From Bacillus licheniformis DSM 13 = ATCC 14580 (GTDB lineage: Bacteria > Bacillota > Bacilli > Bacillales > Bacillaceae), in the NCBI RefSeq assembly GCF_000011645.1, contig NC_006270.3, positions 100,001 to 157,500 on the forward strand: 57,500 nt of DNA, read 5' to 3'. The notes under the pieces were generated by a model. That model did not search any database, had not been told where the DNA came from, and saw only the letters and a list, made by a program, of their open reading frames with translations. The position numbers and the translations under genes were made by a program. The stretch's first letter is position 1, and each line of letters opens with the position of its first letter. Below are positions 41,985 to 50,260 of the stretch, piece by piece.

Positions 41985-42164
41985 ATGGCTAAATTAGAAA
42001 TTACCCTCAAACGCAGTGTAATCGGACGCCCGGAAGATCAGCGCATTACTGTAAGAACGCTTGGTTTAAAGAAAACAAACCAAACTGTCGTTCATGAAGA
42101 CAACGCTGCAATCCGCGGTATGATTAACAAAGTATCTCATTTAGTTTCTGTTAAAGAACTTTAA
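41985..42164 (+). CDS. rpmD: 50S ribosomal protein L30
   Basis: This 59-residue protein reads MAKLEITLKRSVIGRPEDQR at the start and ends with MINKVSHLVSVKEL, the complete short bacterial L30. The start follows AAGGAGGG, 13 bases after the rpsE stop, and the gene fills the rpsE-rplO gap exactly. L30 contacts 23S and 5S rRNA. Confidence 0.96.
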   Translation: MAKLEITLKRSVIGRPEDQRITVRTLGLKKTNQTVVHEDNAAIRGMINKVSHLVSVKEL

Positions 42165-42194
42165 AAATAAACGATAGGCTAAGGAGGTGTCCAA

Positions 42195-42635
42195 ATGAAA
42201 CTTCATGAATTAAAGCCCGCAGAAGGTTCACGTAAAACGCGCAACCGCGTAGGTCGTGGTATTGGTTCTGGTAACGGTAAAACAGCTGGTAAAGGTCATA
42301 AAGGTCAAAACGCTCGTTCTGGCGGCGGTGTACGTCCTGGATTCGAGGGTGGACAAATGCCTTTATTCCAACGTCTTCCTAAACGCGGTTTCACAAACAT
42401 CAACCGCAAGGAATTCGCTGTGGTCAACCTAGACAAACTCAACAGCTTTGCAGAAGGGACGGAAGTTACTCCTGAACTTCTTTTAGAAACAGGTGTAATC
42501 AGCAAGTTGAAATCTGGAGTGAAAATTCTTGGCGACGGTAAATTAGAAAAGAAATTAACTGTTAAAGCCAATAAATTCTCCGCTTCTGCTAAACAAGCAA
42601 TTGAGGCTGCTGGCGGTACAGCTGAGGTGATCTAA
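42195..42635 (+). CDS. rplO: 50S ribosomal protein L15
   Basis: L15 threads through the large subunit and aids late assembly. The 146-residue protein has the glycine- and arginine-rich N-terminal extension ([20 protein letters not shown]) and the signature in [20 protein letters not shown]. The ribosome-binding site is AAGGAGGTG. Its final bases supply the ribosome-binding site of secY. Confidence 0.97.
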
Positions 42636-42636
42636 C

Positions 42637-43932
42637 TTGTTTAAGACAATCTCCAATTTTATGCGTGTGAAGGATATTCGGAATAAGATTATCTTCACTC
42701 TTTTAATGCTTATCGTCTTTCGTCTCGGTTCGTTCATTCCTGTGCCGCACGTAAACACAGAAGTTTTAAAGGCACAGGATCAAATGAGCGTATTTGGGAT
42801 TCTAAACACATTTGGCGGCGGTGCATTGTTCAACTTCTCCATTCTTGCGATGGGAATCATGCCTTACATCACAGCTTCTATCATCATCCAGCTCCTGCAG
42901 ATGGATGTTGTGCCGAAGTTTACCGAATGGTCTAAGCAGGGGGAAGTTGGTCGCCGAAAACTAGCTCAGTTCACAAGGTACTTCACGATCGTTCTTGGAT
43001 TTATCCAGGCTTTAGGTATGTCTTACGGGTTTAACAACATGGCCGGCGGCGCGTTGATTACAGACCCGGGAGTCGGTACTTATTTGCTTATTGCGATTGT
43101 ACTAACTGCTGGAACTGCTTTTTTAATGTGGCTGGGAGAACAAATTACGTCTCATGGAGTTGGTAACGGAATATCCATTATCATCTTCGCCGGTATCGTT
43201 GCCGGTATTCCGCAGACGATTAATCAGATCTACGCTCAGCAGTTTGTAGATGCTGGAGATCAGTTATTCTTGCAAATCATAAAGGTTGTCGTTATATTGG
43301 TTGCGATTTTAGCGATTGTCGTTGGCGTTATTTTCATCCAACAGGCGGTTAGAAAAATCTCAATTCAATATGCGAAAGGTTCAGGCCGTTCACCGGTTCC
43401 TGGCGGCCAGTCTACACACTTGCCGCTGAAGGTTAACCCGGCGGGAGTTATTCCGGTTATCTTTGCCGTAGCATTTATCACCACTCCGCGGACCGTGGCA
43501 ACATTCTTTGGCTCCAATGACGTCACGAATTGGATTCAAAAAACGTTTGATTACACGCATCCGGTCGGAATGGGAGTTTATGCAGCATTGATCATCGCCT
43601 TTACCTATTTCTATGCATTTGTGCAGGTTAACCCTGAGCAAATGGCCGATAATCTTAAAAAACAAGGTGGCTATATTCCGGGAGTTCGTCCAGGAAAAAT
43701 GACTCAAGATAGAATTACGAGCATTTTGTATCGACTTACATTTGTAGGCTCCATATTCTTGGCCGTGATTGCCATTCTTCCTGTCTTGTTCGTTAATATT
43801 GCTGGGCTGCCTTCTTCTGCACAAATTGGTGGAACAAGTTTGCTGATTGTCATCGGGGTTGCACTTGAAACAATGAAGCAGCTTGAAAGCCAGCTGGTAA
43901 AACGAAACTATCGTGGATTTATGAAGCACTAG
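42637..43932 (+). CDS. secY: Preprotein translocase channel subunit SecY
   Basis: SecY is the membrane channel for Sec-dependent export and membrane insertion. The 431-residue protein has ten hydrophobic helices. The plug and first-helix region is FIPVPHVNTEVLKAQDQMSV, the signature GMGIMPYITASIIIQLLQ-type segment is present, and the C-terminal cytoplasmic loop GVRPGKMTQDRITSILYRLTF contacts SecA. The start is TTG one base after the rplO stop, behind GAGGTGAT. A strong hairpin begins within its stop codon. Confidence 0.97.
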   Translation: MFKTISNFMRVKDIRNKIIFTLLMLIVFRLGSFIPVPHVNTEVLKAQDQMSVFGILNTFGGGALFNFSILAMGIMPYITASIIIQLLQMDVVPKFTEWSKQGEVGRRKLAQFTRYFTIVLGFIQALGMSYGFNNMAGGALITDPGVGTYLLIAIVLTAGTAFLMWLGEQITSHGVGNGISIIIFAGIVAGIPQTINQIYAQQFVDAGDQLFLQIIKVVVILVAILAIVVGVIFIQQAVRKISIQYAKGSGRSPVPGGQSTHLPLKVNPAGVIPVIFAVAFITTPRTVATFFGSNDVTNWIQKTFDYTHPVGMGVYAALIIAFTYFYAFVQVNPEQMADNLKKQGGYIPGVRPGKMTQDRITSILYRLTFVGSIFLAVIAILPVLFVNIAGLPSSAQIGGTSLLIVIGVALETMKQLESQLVKRNYRGFMKH

Positions 43933-43971
43933 AGGAAATGGGGCGCGCCCATTCCCTCTAAAATAGAGAGG
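43931..43971 (+). other. Competing hairpins between secY and adk
   Basis: AGAGGAAATGGG (43931-43942) pairs with CCCATTCCCTCT (43948-43959), eleven of twelve positions, around GCGCG. The same CCTCT (43955-43959) can instead pair with AGAGG (43967-43971), so the two stems exclude each other. The second stem ends two bases before the adk ribosome-binding site CGGGG. There is no T tract. Pairing is seen; a switching role is inferred. Confidence 0.65.
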
Positions 43972-43985
43972 ACGGGGAATCCGAA

Positions 43986-44639
43986 ATGAACTTAGTCTTA
44001 ATGGGACTGCCTGGAGCCGGTAAAGGGACACAGGCTGAACGGATTGTTGAAGATTTTGGGATACCTCATATCTCAACAGGAGACATGTTCCGCGCTGCGA
44101 TGAAAGAAGAAACGGATCTGGGACTCGAAGCCAAATCATACATTGATAAAGGTGAGCTTGTTCCGGATGAAGTGACAATTGGTATTGTCAGGGAGAGACT
44201 TGGCAAGAATGATTGTGACGGAGGTTTTCTTCTGGACGGATTTCCGAGAACAGTCGCTCAAGCTGAAGCACTTGAGGAAATTCTTAAAGGACTTGGCAAG
44301 TCGATTGACCATGTCATCAACATTCAAGTCGATAAAGATGCATTGATGGAACGTCTGACAGGACGCAGAATCTGCAAAAACTGCGGTGCAACTTATCATT
44401 TAGTCTTTAATCCGCCTGCAAAAGAAAATGTATGCGACAAGTGTGGAGGAGAGCTTTATCAGCGTGAAGACGATAATGAAGCTACCGTATCCACGCGGTT
44501 AGAGGTCAACATGAAGCAAACCCAGCCTTTACTCGATTTCTATGAAGATAAAGGATATCTCGTAAACATTGACGGGCAGAAGCACATCAATGAAGTTTAC
44601 GCTGATATAAAGGAGCTTCTCGGAGGCCGGGACAAATGA
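43986..44639 (+). CDS. adk: Adenylate kinase
   Basis: Adk interconverts ATP and AMP with two ADP and balances adenine nucleotides. The 217-residue protein is the long form: P-loop GLPGAGKGTQ (7-16), the LDGFPRT motif (83-89), and a lid with four zinc cysteines (130, 133, 150, 153), as in Gram-positive enzymes. It lies between secY and map, as in most Firmicutes, behind a structured gap. Its stop overlaps the map start by four bases. Confidence 0.97.
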   Translation: MNLVLMGLPGAGKGTQAERIVEDFGIPHISTGDMFRAAMKEETDLGLEAKSYIDKGELVPDEVTIGIVRERLGKNDCDGGFLLDGFPRTVAQAEALEEILKGLGKSIDHVINIQVDKDALMERLTGRRICKNCGATYHLVFNPPAKENVCDKCGGELYQREDDNEATVSTRLEVNMKQTQPLLDFYEDKGYLVNIDGQKHINEVYADIKELLGGRDK

Positions 44640-45382
44640 TTATTTGTAAAACTCCCCGAGAAATCGAAATCATGCGGGAGGCCGGACGAATTGTCGCTTT
44701 AACTCATCAGGAGCTAAAAAAGCACATTAAACCCGGCATCTCGACAAAAGAATTGGATCAAATTGCCGAACGTTTTATTACAAAGCAAGGTGCAATCCCA
44801 TCTTTTAAAGGGTATAATGGTTTTCGCGGGAGCATTTGCGTTTCGGTCAACGAAGAACTCGTGCACGGTATTCCGGGAAAACGAGTCCTTCGCGACGGGG
44901 ACATCATCAGCATCGATATCGGTGCGAAGCTAAACGGTTATCATGGTGACTCCGCTTGGACTTATCCAGTGGGTACGATCAGCGATGATGATCAGAAGCT
45001 GCTGGATGTGACAGAGGAGTCTTTATATAGAGGCTTGAAGGAAGCAAAACCGGGAGAACGTTTGTCGAATATTTCCCACGCAATACAAACGTATGTCGAA
45101 AGCGAACAATTTTCAGTCGTCAGGGAATATGTAGGACACGGGGTAGGGCAGGATCTGCATGAGGATCCGCAAATTCCTCACTACGGTCCGCCGAACAAAG
45201 GCCCGCGTTTAAAGCCTGGCATGGTCTTGGCCATTGAGCCGATGGTCAATGCAGGTACACGCTATGTCAAAACATTGGCTGACAACTGGACGGTTGTAAC
45301 TGTGGACGGGAAGAAGTGTGCTCACTTTGAACACACGATTGCCATTACGGATGCCGGTTTTGAGATACTGACAAAAGCCTAG
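44636..45382 (+). CDS. map: Methionine aminopeptidase type I
   Basis: Map removes the initiator methionine from new proteins. The 248-residue protein has all five metal ligands: Asp94, Asp105, His168, Glu201 and Glu232, and the substrate histidine His77 in VHGIPG. It has no N-terminal extension, as expected for the bacterial short form. The ATGA overlap with adk suggests coupled translation. Bacillus may carry a second map gene elsewhere; this is the translation-cluster copy. Confidence 0.97.
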   Translation: MIICKTPREIEIMREAGRIVALTHQELKKHIKPGISTKELDQIAERFITKQGAIPSFKGYNGFRGSICVSVNEELVHGIPGKRVLRDGDIISIDIGAKLNGYHGDSAWTYPVGTISDDDQKLLDVTEESLYRGLKEAKPGERLSNISHAIQTYVESEQFSVVREYVGHGVGQDLHEDPQIPHYGPPNKGPRLKPGMVLAIEPMVNAGTRYVKTLADNWTVVTVDGKKCAHFEHTIAITDAGFEILTKA

Positions 45383-45392
45383 GTGAAATGAG

Positions 45393-45722
45393 ATGTATCG
45401 GAAAACACCTGAAATTGGACAGTTCGTACGCATGACAAGAGGCCGCGAAATGAACCAATACGCAGTTGTTATTGATATAGTCGATCATCATCATGTGCTG
45501 GTAGCAGACGGAGAAAAGCGTAAATTTCATTCTCCTAAGAAAAAGAATATCAATCATTTAACCTTTTATGATTGCGTATCTCCGGAAGTTCAGAACAGTA
45601 TAAACGAAACAGGGCGTGTGACAAACGGAAAATTGAGATTTTCTCTTTTGAAATTTGTCAGAGAGCAAGTTACTGATTTGAAGAAGGGAGAACACTTGAA
45701 TGGCGAAAGACGATGTAATTGA
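45393..45722 (+). CDS. ybzG: KOW-domain protein, putative RNA-binding (YbzG-like)
   Basis: This 109-residue protein has an N-terminal KOW-like segment (PEIGQFVRMTRGREMNQYAV then VIDIVDHHHVLVADGEKRKF), similar to the L14e/L24 fold. A basic stretch (HSPKKKNINHL) follows, then a C-terminal helix. The fold suggests RNA or ribosome binding; its function is unknown to me. The start lies behind AGGTGA, and its end overlaps infA by 23 bases. The last residues (NGERRCN) may simply be a by-product of that overlap. The symbol is by position and similarity to the B. subtilis gene. Confidence 0.8.
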   Translation: MYRKTPEIGQFVRMTRGREMNQYAVVIDIVDHHHVLVADGEKRKFHSPKKKNINHLTFYDCVSPEVQNSINETGRVTNGKLRFSLLKFVREQVTDLKKGEHLNGERRCN

Positions 45723-45918
45723 AGTGGAAGGTACTGTAGTCGAAACGCTGCCAAACGCAATGTTCAAAGTTGAACTTGAGAATGGCCACACGGTTTTGGC
45801 TCACGTATCTGGTAAAATCCGCATGCACTTCATTCGCATTTTACCTGGAGACAAAGTTACGGTAGAATTATCTCCATATGACTTAACTCGTGGTAGAATT
45901 ACGTACCGTTACAAATAA
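45700..45918 (+). CDS. infA: Translation initiation factor IF-1
   Basis: IF-1 blocks the A site during initiation and helps IF-2 and IF-3. The 72-residue OB-fold protein begins MAKDDVIEVEGTVVETLPNA and ends SPYDLTRGRITYRYK, identical in plan to the family. The ribosome-binding site GAAGGGAG lies inside the upstream KOW-domain gene, with which it overlaps by 23 bases. rpmJ follows after 33 bases. Confidence 0.97.
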   Translation: MAKDDVIEVEGTVVETLPNAMFKVELENGHTVLAHVSGKIRMHFIRILPGDKVTVELSPYDLTRGRITYRYK

Positions 45919-46065
<147 letters not shown>

Positions 46066-46087
46066 TTTTTAAGGAGGTGCGAGAGAG

Positions 46088-46453
46088 ATGGCTCGTATTG
46101 CTGGTGTAGATATCCCACGTGATAAACGTGTTGTTATTTCATTAACATACATCTTTGGAATCGGTCGTACAACGGCTCAGCAAATCTTAAAAGAAGCTGG
46201 AGTTTCTGAAGATACTCGCGTTCGTGATTTGACTGAAGAAGAACTTGGTAAAATCCGTGACGTGATCGACAAATTGAAAGTAGAAGGTGACCTTCGCCGT
46301 GAAGTGTCTCTTAACATCAAACGTCTGATCGAAATCGGAAGCTACCGCGGAATTCGTCATCGTCGCGGATTGCCTGTTCGCGGTCAAAATACTAAAAATA
46401 ACGCGCGTACTCGTAAAGGTCCGCGTCGTACTGTAGCTAACAAGAAAAAATAA
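46088..46453 (+). CDS. rpsM: 30S ribosomal protein S13
   Basis: S13 contacts P-site tRNA and forms intersubunit bridges. The 121-residue protein has the helix-two-turn-helix N-terminus (ARIAGVDIPRDKRVVISLTY) and the signature RHRRGLPVRGQNTKNNARTR, with a basic tail ending NKKK. The ribosome-binding site is AAGGAGGTGCG. Confidence 0.97.
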   Translation: MARIAGVDIPRDKRVVISLTYIFGIGRTTAQQILKEAGVSEDTRVRDLTEEELGKIRDVIDKLKVEGDLRREVSLNIKRLIEIGSYRGIRHRRGLPVRGQNTKNNARTRKGPRRTVANKKK

Positions 46454-46473
46454 GCAAGGGAGGTAATTAAACA

Positions 46474-46869
46474 ATGGCTGCTGCACGTAAAACAAACACG
46501 CGTAAACGTCGCGTGAAAAAGAATATTGAATCTGGAATTGCTCATATCCGTTCAACTTTCAACAACACGATTGTTACTATCACAGATGTTCATGGCAATG
46601 CTCTTTCTTGGTCAAGTGCCGGAGCTTTAGGATTTAAAGGTTCTAAAAAATCCACTCCATTCGCTGCACAAATGGCTGCTGAAACAGCTGCTAAAGGTTC
46701 TATCGAACATGGACTTAAAACTCTTGAAGTTACTGTAAAAGGACCAGGTTCCGGCCGTGAAGCTGCAATTCGTGCACTTCAAGCTGCTGGACTAGAAGTT
46801 ACAGCGATCAGAGACGTAACGCCTGTTCCTCATAACGGATGCCGTCCGCCAAAACGTCGCCGCGTGTAA
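46474..46869 (+). CDS. rpsK: 30S ribosomal protein S11
   Basis: S11 shapes the 30S platform near the E site. The 131-residue protein has the family core GIAHIRSTFNNTIVTITDVH and the C-terminal signature VTAIRDVTPVPHNGCRPPKR. The ribosome-binding site is AAGGGAGG. A 174-bp gap with a possible promoter separates it from rpoA. Confidence 0.97.
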   Translation: MAAARKTNTRKRRVKKNIESGIAHIRSTFNNTIVTITDVHGNALSWSSAGALGFKGSKKSTPFAAQMAAETAAKGSIEHGLKTLEVTVKGPGSGREAAIRALQAAGLEVTAIRDVTPVPHNGCRPPKRRRV

Positions 46870-46885
46870 TTTGTTTGTATAGATT

Positions 46886-46914
46886 TTGTGTCCCTGTCAA
46901 TAATGGGTTATGAT
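46886..46914 (+). promoter_or_regulatory. Candidate internal promoter ahead of rpoA
   Basis: TTGTGT (46886-46891) and TATGAT (46909-46914) are 17 bp apart in the rpsK-rpoA gap. CGGATAGAAT can pair with ATTCTTTCCG further down (46985-47012), making a leader stem. The gap is longer than others in the cluster, which supports separate control of the polymerase gene. Confidence 0.45.
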
Positions 46915-47043
46915 ACAGTTAATTTATAAAACGAATGCACACTCGTTGCCTGAGCACATACGGGACTAAACAATGGGGAATTTCGGATAGAATCAGAGAA
47001 ATTCTTTCCGGGGTTTCGACGTTTTGAAGGAGGGTTTTATGAA

Positions 47044-47988
47044 ATGATCGAGATTGAAAAACCAAAAATCGAAACGGTTGAAATCAGCGACGATGCCAAG
47101 TATGGTAAATTTGTCGTAGAGCCACTTGAGCGTGGATATGGTACAACTTTGGGTAACTCCTTACGTCGTATCCTTTTATCCTCACTCCCTGGTGCCGCTG
47201 TAACATCGATCCAAATAGATGGTGTACTGCATGAATTCTCGACGATCGAAGGCGTTGTTGAAGATGTTACAACGATTATCTTAAACATTAAAAAACTTGC
47301 ACTGAAAATCTACTCTGAAGAAGAGAAGACGCTTGAGATTGATGTTCAGGGTGAAGGAGTTGTAACAGCTGCTGATATTACCCACGACAGTGATGTTGAG
47401 ATTTTGAATCCTGATCTTCACATTGCGACTCTTGGCCAAAATGCGAGTTTTCGAGTTCGCTTAACTGCTCAAAGAGGTCGCGGGTATACACCAGCTGACG
47501 CGAATAAAAGAGACGATCAGCCGATTGGCGTCATCCCGATTGATTCCATCTTTACACCTGTTTCTCGCGTATCTTATCAAGTTGAGAATACTCGTGTGGG
47601 TCAGATTACAAACTATGACAAACTTACGCTTGACGTATGGACAGATGGAAGCACTGGACCAAAAGAAGCTATTGCACTTGGTTCAAAGATTTTGACTGAA
47701 CACCTTAATATTTTTGTCGGTTTGACCGACGAAGCTCAGCACGCTGAAATCATGGTAGAAAAAGAAGAGGATCAAAAAGAAAAAGTTCTTGAAATGACTA
47801 TTGAAGAACTCGATCTTTCAGTCCGTTCTTACAACTGCTTGAAGCGTGCAGGAATCAATACAGTTCAAGAACTTGCGAACAAAACTGAAGAAGATATGAT
47901 GAAAGTTCGCAACCTGGGCCGCAAGTCGCTTGAAGAAGTAAAAGCGAAACTTGAAGAACTTGGACTTGGCCTTCGCAAAGACGATTGA
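47044..47988 (+). CDS. rpoA: DNA-directed RNA polymerase subunit alpha
   Basis: The alpha dimer is the scaffold for RNA polymerase assembly, and its C-terminal domain binds UP elements and regulators such as Spx. The 314-residue protein has the N-terminal domain with FVVEPLERGYGTTLGNSLRR and the C-terminal domain from about residue 240 (LDLSVRSYNCLKRAGINTVQ, then VRNLGRKSLEEVKAKL). ATG 47044 follows AAGGAGGG by 9 bases; the ATG at 47040 is in a frame that stops after one codon. Confidence 0.98.
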   Translation: MIEIEKPKIETVEISDDAKYGKFVVEPLERGYGTTLGNSLRRILLSSLPGAAVTSIQIDGVLHEFSTIEGVVEDVTTIILNIKKLALKIYSEEEKTLEIDVQGEGVVTAADITHDSDVEILNPDLHIATLGQNASFRVRLTAQRGRGYTPADANKRDDQPIGVIPIDSIFTPVSRVSYQVENTRVGQITNYDKLTLDVWTDGSTGPKEAIALGSKILTEHLNIFVGLTDEAQHAEIMVEKEEDQKEKVLEMTIEELDLSVRSYNCLKRAGINTVQELANKTEEDMMKVRNLGRKSLEEVKAKLEELGLGLRKDD

Positions 47989-48065
47989 CTAGTTTCCATG
48001 TGAACTAGGATTTTCGTGTGTTTTTTATTTCAGATAGAGTATTTCAATAAAGGAGGGGACACCAC

Positions 48066-48428
48066 ATGTCATACAGAAAACTAGGACGCACTAGTGCACA
48101 GCGTAAAGCAATGCTGCGTGATCTTACAACAGACTTGATCATCAACGAGAGAATTGAAACAACAGAAGCTCGCGCGAAAGAACTTCGCTCTGTTGTAGAA
48201 AAAATGATTACACTTGGCAAGCGCGGAGATTTACACGCACGCCGCCAAGCAGCTGCATACATCCGCAATGAGGTTGCAGATGCAGAGAAAAACCAAGATG
48301 CACTTCAAAAACTTTTCTCTGATGTAGCACCTCGTTATGAAGAGCGCCAAGGCGGATACACACGTATTATGAAGCTTGGTCCTCGCCGTGGTGACGGAGC
48401 ACCAATGGCTATCATCGAATTGGTTTAA
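48066..48428 (+). CDS. rplQ: 50S ribosomal protein L17
   Basis: L17 lies at the tunnel-exit side of the large subunit. The 120-residue protein is the short Bacillus form: MSYRKLGRTSAQRKAMLRDL, the central ITLGKRGDLHARRQAAAYI, and a C-terminal GGYTRIMKLGPRRGDGAPMA. The ribosome-binding site is AAGGAGGGG. It ends the alpha operon, ahead of a terminator. Confidence 0.97.
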   Translation: MSYRKLGRTSAQRKAMLRDLTTDLIINERIETTEARAKELRSVVEKMITLGKRGDLHARRQAAAYIRNEVADAEKNQDALQKLFSDVAPRYEERQGGYTRIMKLGPRRGDGAPMAIIELV

Positions 48429-48451
48429 TCACATATTTTGTGTGTCTAAAG

Positions 48452-48492
48452 AAGGGCGGGACAGTTTTTAACTGGATCTATGCCCTTTTTTT
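48452..48492 (+). terminator. Alpha operon terminator
   Basis: AAGGGC (48452-48457) pairs with GCCCTT (48482-48487), enclosing an inner CAGTT/AACTG stem, and a run of seven T follows (48486-48492). It lies 24 bases after rplQ and closes the 15-kb S10-spc-alpha cluster. Confidence 0.85.
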
Positions 48493-48569
48493 AGATACCG
48501 GGGAATTTTCTATGATAAAAGAATAGTCAGAAAAGCAGAGCTTTAGAGGAGAGGAGGCCGGACGGGCAA

Positions 48570-49415
48570 ATGAATCAAGAGCGATTAATCGCTGCAGAAG
48601 ATATCACGTTTCGCTACCAGAAAGATGCAGACAGGCCTGCGCTTGATCACGTATCTTTCCATGTGTCGAAAGGAGAATGGCTTGCGATCGTCGGTCACAA
48701 CGGTTCAGGAAAGTCGACGCTCGCCCGTGCTTTAAACGGACTGATTCTGCCTGATGAAGGATCGATTAAAGTAGGCGGTATCAAGCTGACGGAAGAGACG
48801 GTCTGGGATGTCCGAAAAAAGGTCGGCATGGTGTTTCAAAATCCGGATAACCAATTTGTCGGGACAACCGTCCGCGATGATGTGGCTTTTGGTTTAGAAA
48901 ACAGCGGAGTTCCAAGAGAAGACATGGTGGAAAGGGTGGATTGGGCCGTTCAACAGGTGAACATGCAAGAATTTCTCGATCAAGAGCCGCACCATCTCTC
49001 GGGAGGACAAAAGCAGCGTGTTGCGATTGCGGGAGTGCTTGCTGCCCGGCCTGACATCATGATTCTCGACGAAGCGACTTCCATGCTCGACCCGATGGGG
49101 CGGGAAGAAGTGCTGGATACGGTCAGAAGGCTGAAAGACCAAGGAATGGTTACGGTCATTTCGATTACCCATGACTTAAACGAAGCCGCGAAGGCCGACC
49201 GGATCATCGTCATGAACAGCGGTAGAAAATTTGCCGAAGGCACGCCGCAGGAAGTCTTTCGTCTGAATCAAGATCTGATTAAAATCGGGCTTGATTTGCC
49301 ATTTTCTTTTCAGCTCACCCAAATGCTGAAGGAAAGCGGTCTGGCTCTGAAAGGCGATCATCTGACACAAGAAGGATTGGTGAATGAGCTATGGACATTG
49401 AAATCAAAGATGTAG
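48570..49415 (+). CDS. ecfA1: ECF transporter ATPase EcfA1
   Basis: EcfA1 is one of two ATPases that power the shared energy-coupling module for vitamin and metal uptake. The 281-residue protein has Walker A GHNGSGKST (42-50), the Q-loop in VFQNPDNQF, signature LSGGQKQR and Walker B IMILDEATSMLDP. The C-terminal region of the EcfA family is present. The start lacks a close Shine-Dalgarno (GGAGG at 48552-48556 is 13 bases away). A TATGAT at 48511 could be a -10 but its -35 is poor. It overlaps ecfA2 by 25 bases. Confidence 0.95.
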   Translation: MNQERLIAAEDITFRYQKDADRPALDHVSFHVSKGEWLAIVGHNGSGKSTLARALNGLILPDEGSIKVGGIKLTEETVWDVRKKVGMVFQNPDNQFVGTTVRDDVAFGLENSGVPREDMVERVDWAVQQVNMQEFLDQEPHHLSGGQKQRVAIAGVLAARPDIMILDEATSMLDPMGREEVLDTVRRLKDQGMVTVISITHDLNEAAKADRIIVMNSGRKFAEGTPQEVFRLNQDLIKIGLDLPFSFQLTQMLKESGLALKGDHLTQEGLVNELWTLKSKM

Positions 49416-50260
49416 AGCACCGATACCAGATGAAAACGCCTTTTGAACGCCTGGCGATCTATGATGTCAACGCTGTGATTAAAGAAGGAAGCTATGTCGC
49501 CGTAATCGGCCATACAGGATCGGGAAAATCGACTTTGCTTCAGCACCTGAACGGGCTTTTAAAACCGACAAAAGGACAGATACGCCTCGGCGAGGACGTT
49601 CTTGAAGCAGGCAAAAAGAATAAACATCTAAAAGCTTTGCGGAAAAAGGTCGGCATTGTCTTTCAGTTTCCTGAACATCAGCTGTTTGAAGAAACAATTT
49701 TAAAGGATATCGCATTCGGTCCGATCAACTTTGGCATGAGCCGGGAAAAGGCGGAAGAAAAAGCGAGGGAAATGCTGAAGCTGGTAGGTTTGGGTGCAGA
49801 GCTGTCCGACAGGTCTCCGTTTGAACTAAGCGGAGGGCAAATGCGCCGCGTGGCCATTGCGGGAGTGCTGGCGATGGAGCCTGAGGTTCTTGTCCTCGAT
49901 GAACCGACGGCAGGGCTTGACCCAAGAGGCCGCAAGGAGATCATGGACATGTTCTACAGCCTCCATAAGCAGAGGAACCTGACGACAATTCTCGTCACCC
50001 ACAGTATGGAAGACGCGGCAGCGTATGCAGATGAACTGATTGTGATGCATAAAGGGACGGTCAAAGCAAAAGGGACGCCGCGGGAGCTTTTTTCAAGGAA
50101 AGACGACATTGCCGCTTTAGGGCTTGATTTGCCGGAAACGATTAAATTCCAAAAACGCCTTGAAGAGACGCTGGGGATTACGTTCAAAGCGCCGATTTTG
50201 ACGATTGAAGAAGCAGCCTCCGAAGTTAAAGCTCTTTTTCAGGAGGAAAATGCCCTATGA
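49391..50260 (+). CDS. ecfA2: ECF transporter ATPase EcfA2
   Basis: EcfA2 pairs with EcfA1 to form the ATPase heterodimer. The 289-residue protein has Walker A GHTGSGKST (40-48), the Q-loop VFQFPEHQLFEET, signature LSGGQMRRVA and Walker B VLVLDEPTAGLDP. The ending FQEENAL is variable in the family. It begins 25 bases inside ecfA1, and its stop overlaps ecfT by four bases, so all three module subunits are translationally linked. Confidence 0.95.
   Translation: MDIEIKDVEHRYQMKTPFERLAIYDVNAVIKEGSYVAVIGHTGSGKSTLLQHLNGLLKPTKGQIRLGEDVLEAGKKNKHLKALRKKVGIVFQFPEHQLFEETILKDIAFGPINFGMSREKAEEKAREMLKLVGLGAELSDRSPFELSGGQMRRVAIAGVLAMEPEVLVLDEPTAGLDPRGRKEIMDMFYSLHKQRNLTTILVTHSMEDAAAYADELIVMHKGTVKAKGTPRELFSRKDDIAALGLDLPETIKFQKRLEETLGITFKAPILTIEEAASEVKALFQEENAL

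Noticed and set aside
43390..44178. 262-codon reverse open frame opposite secY and adk
   Set aside because: It is a shadow of two clearly conserved forward genes, with no ribosome-binding site or recognisable domain.
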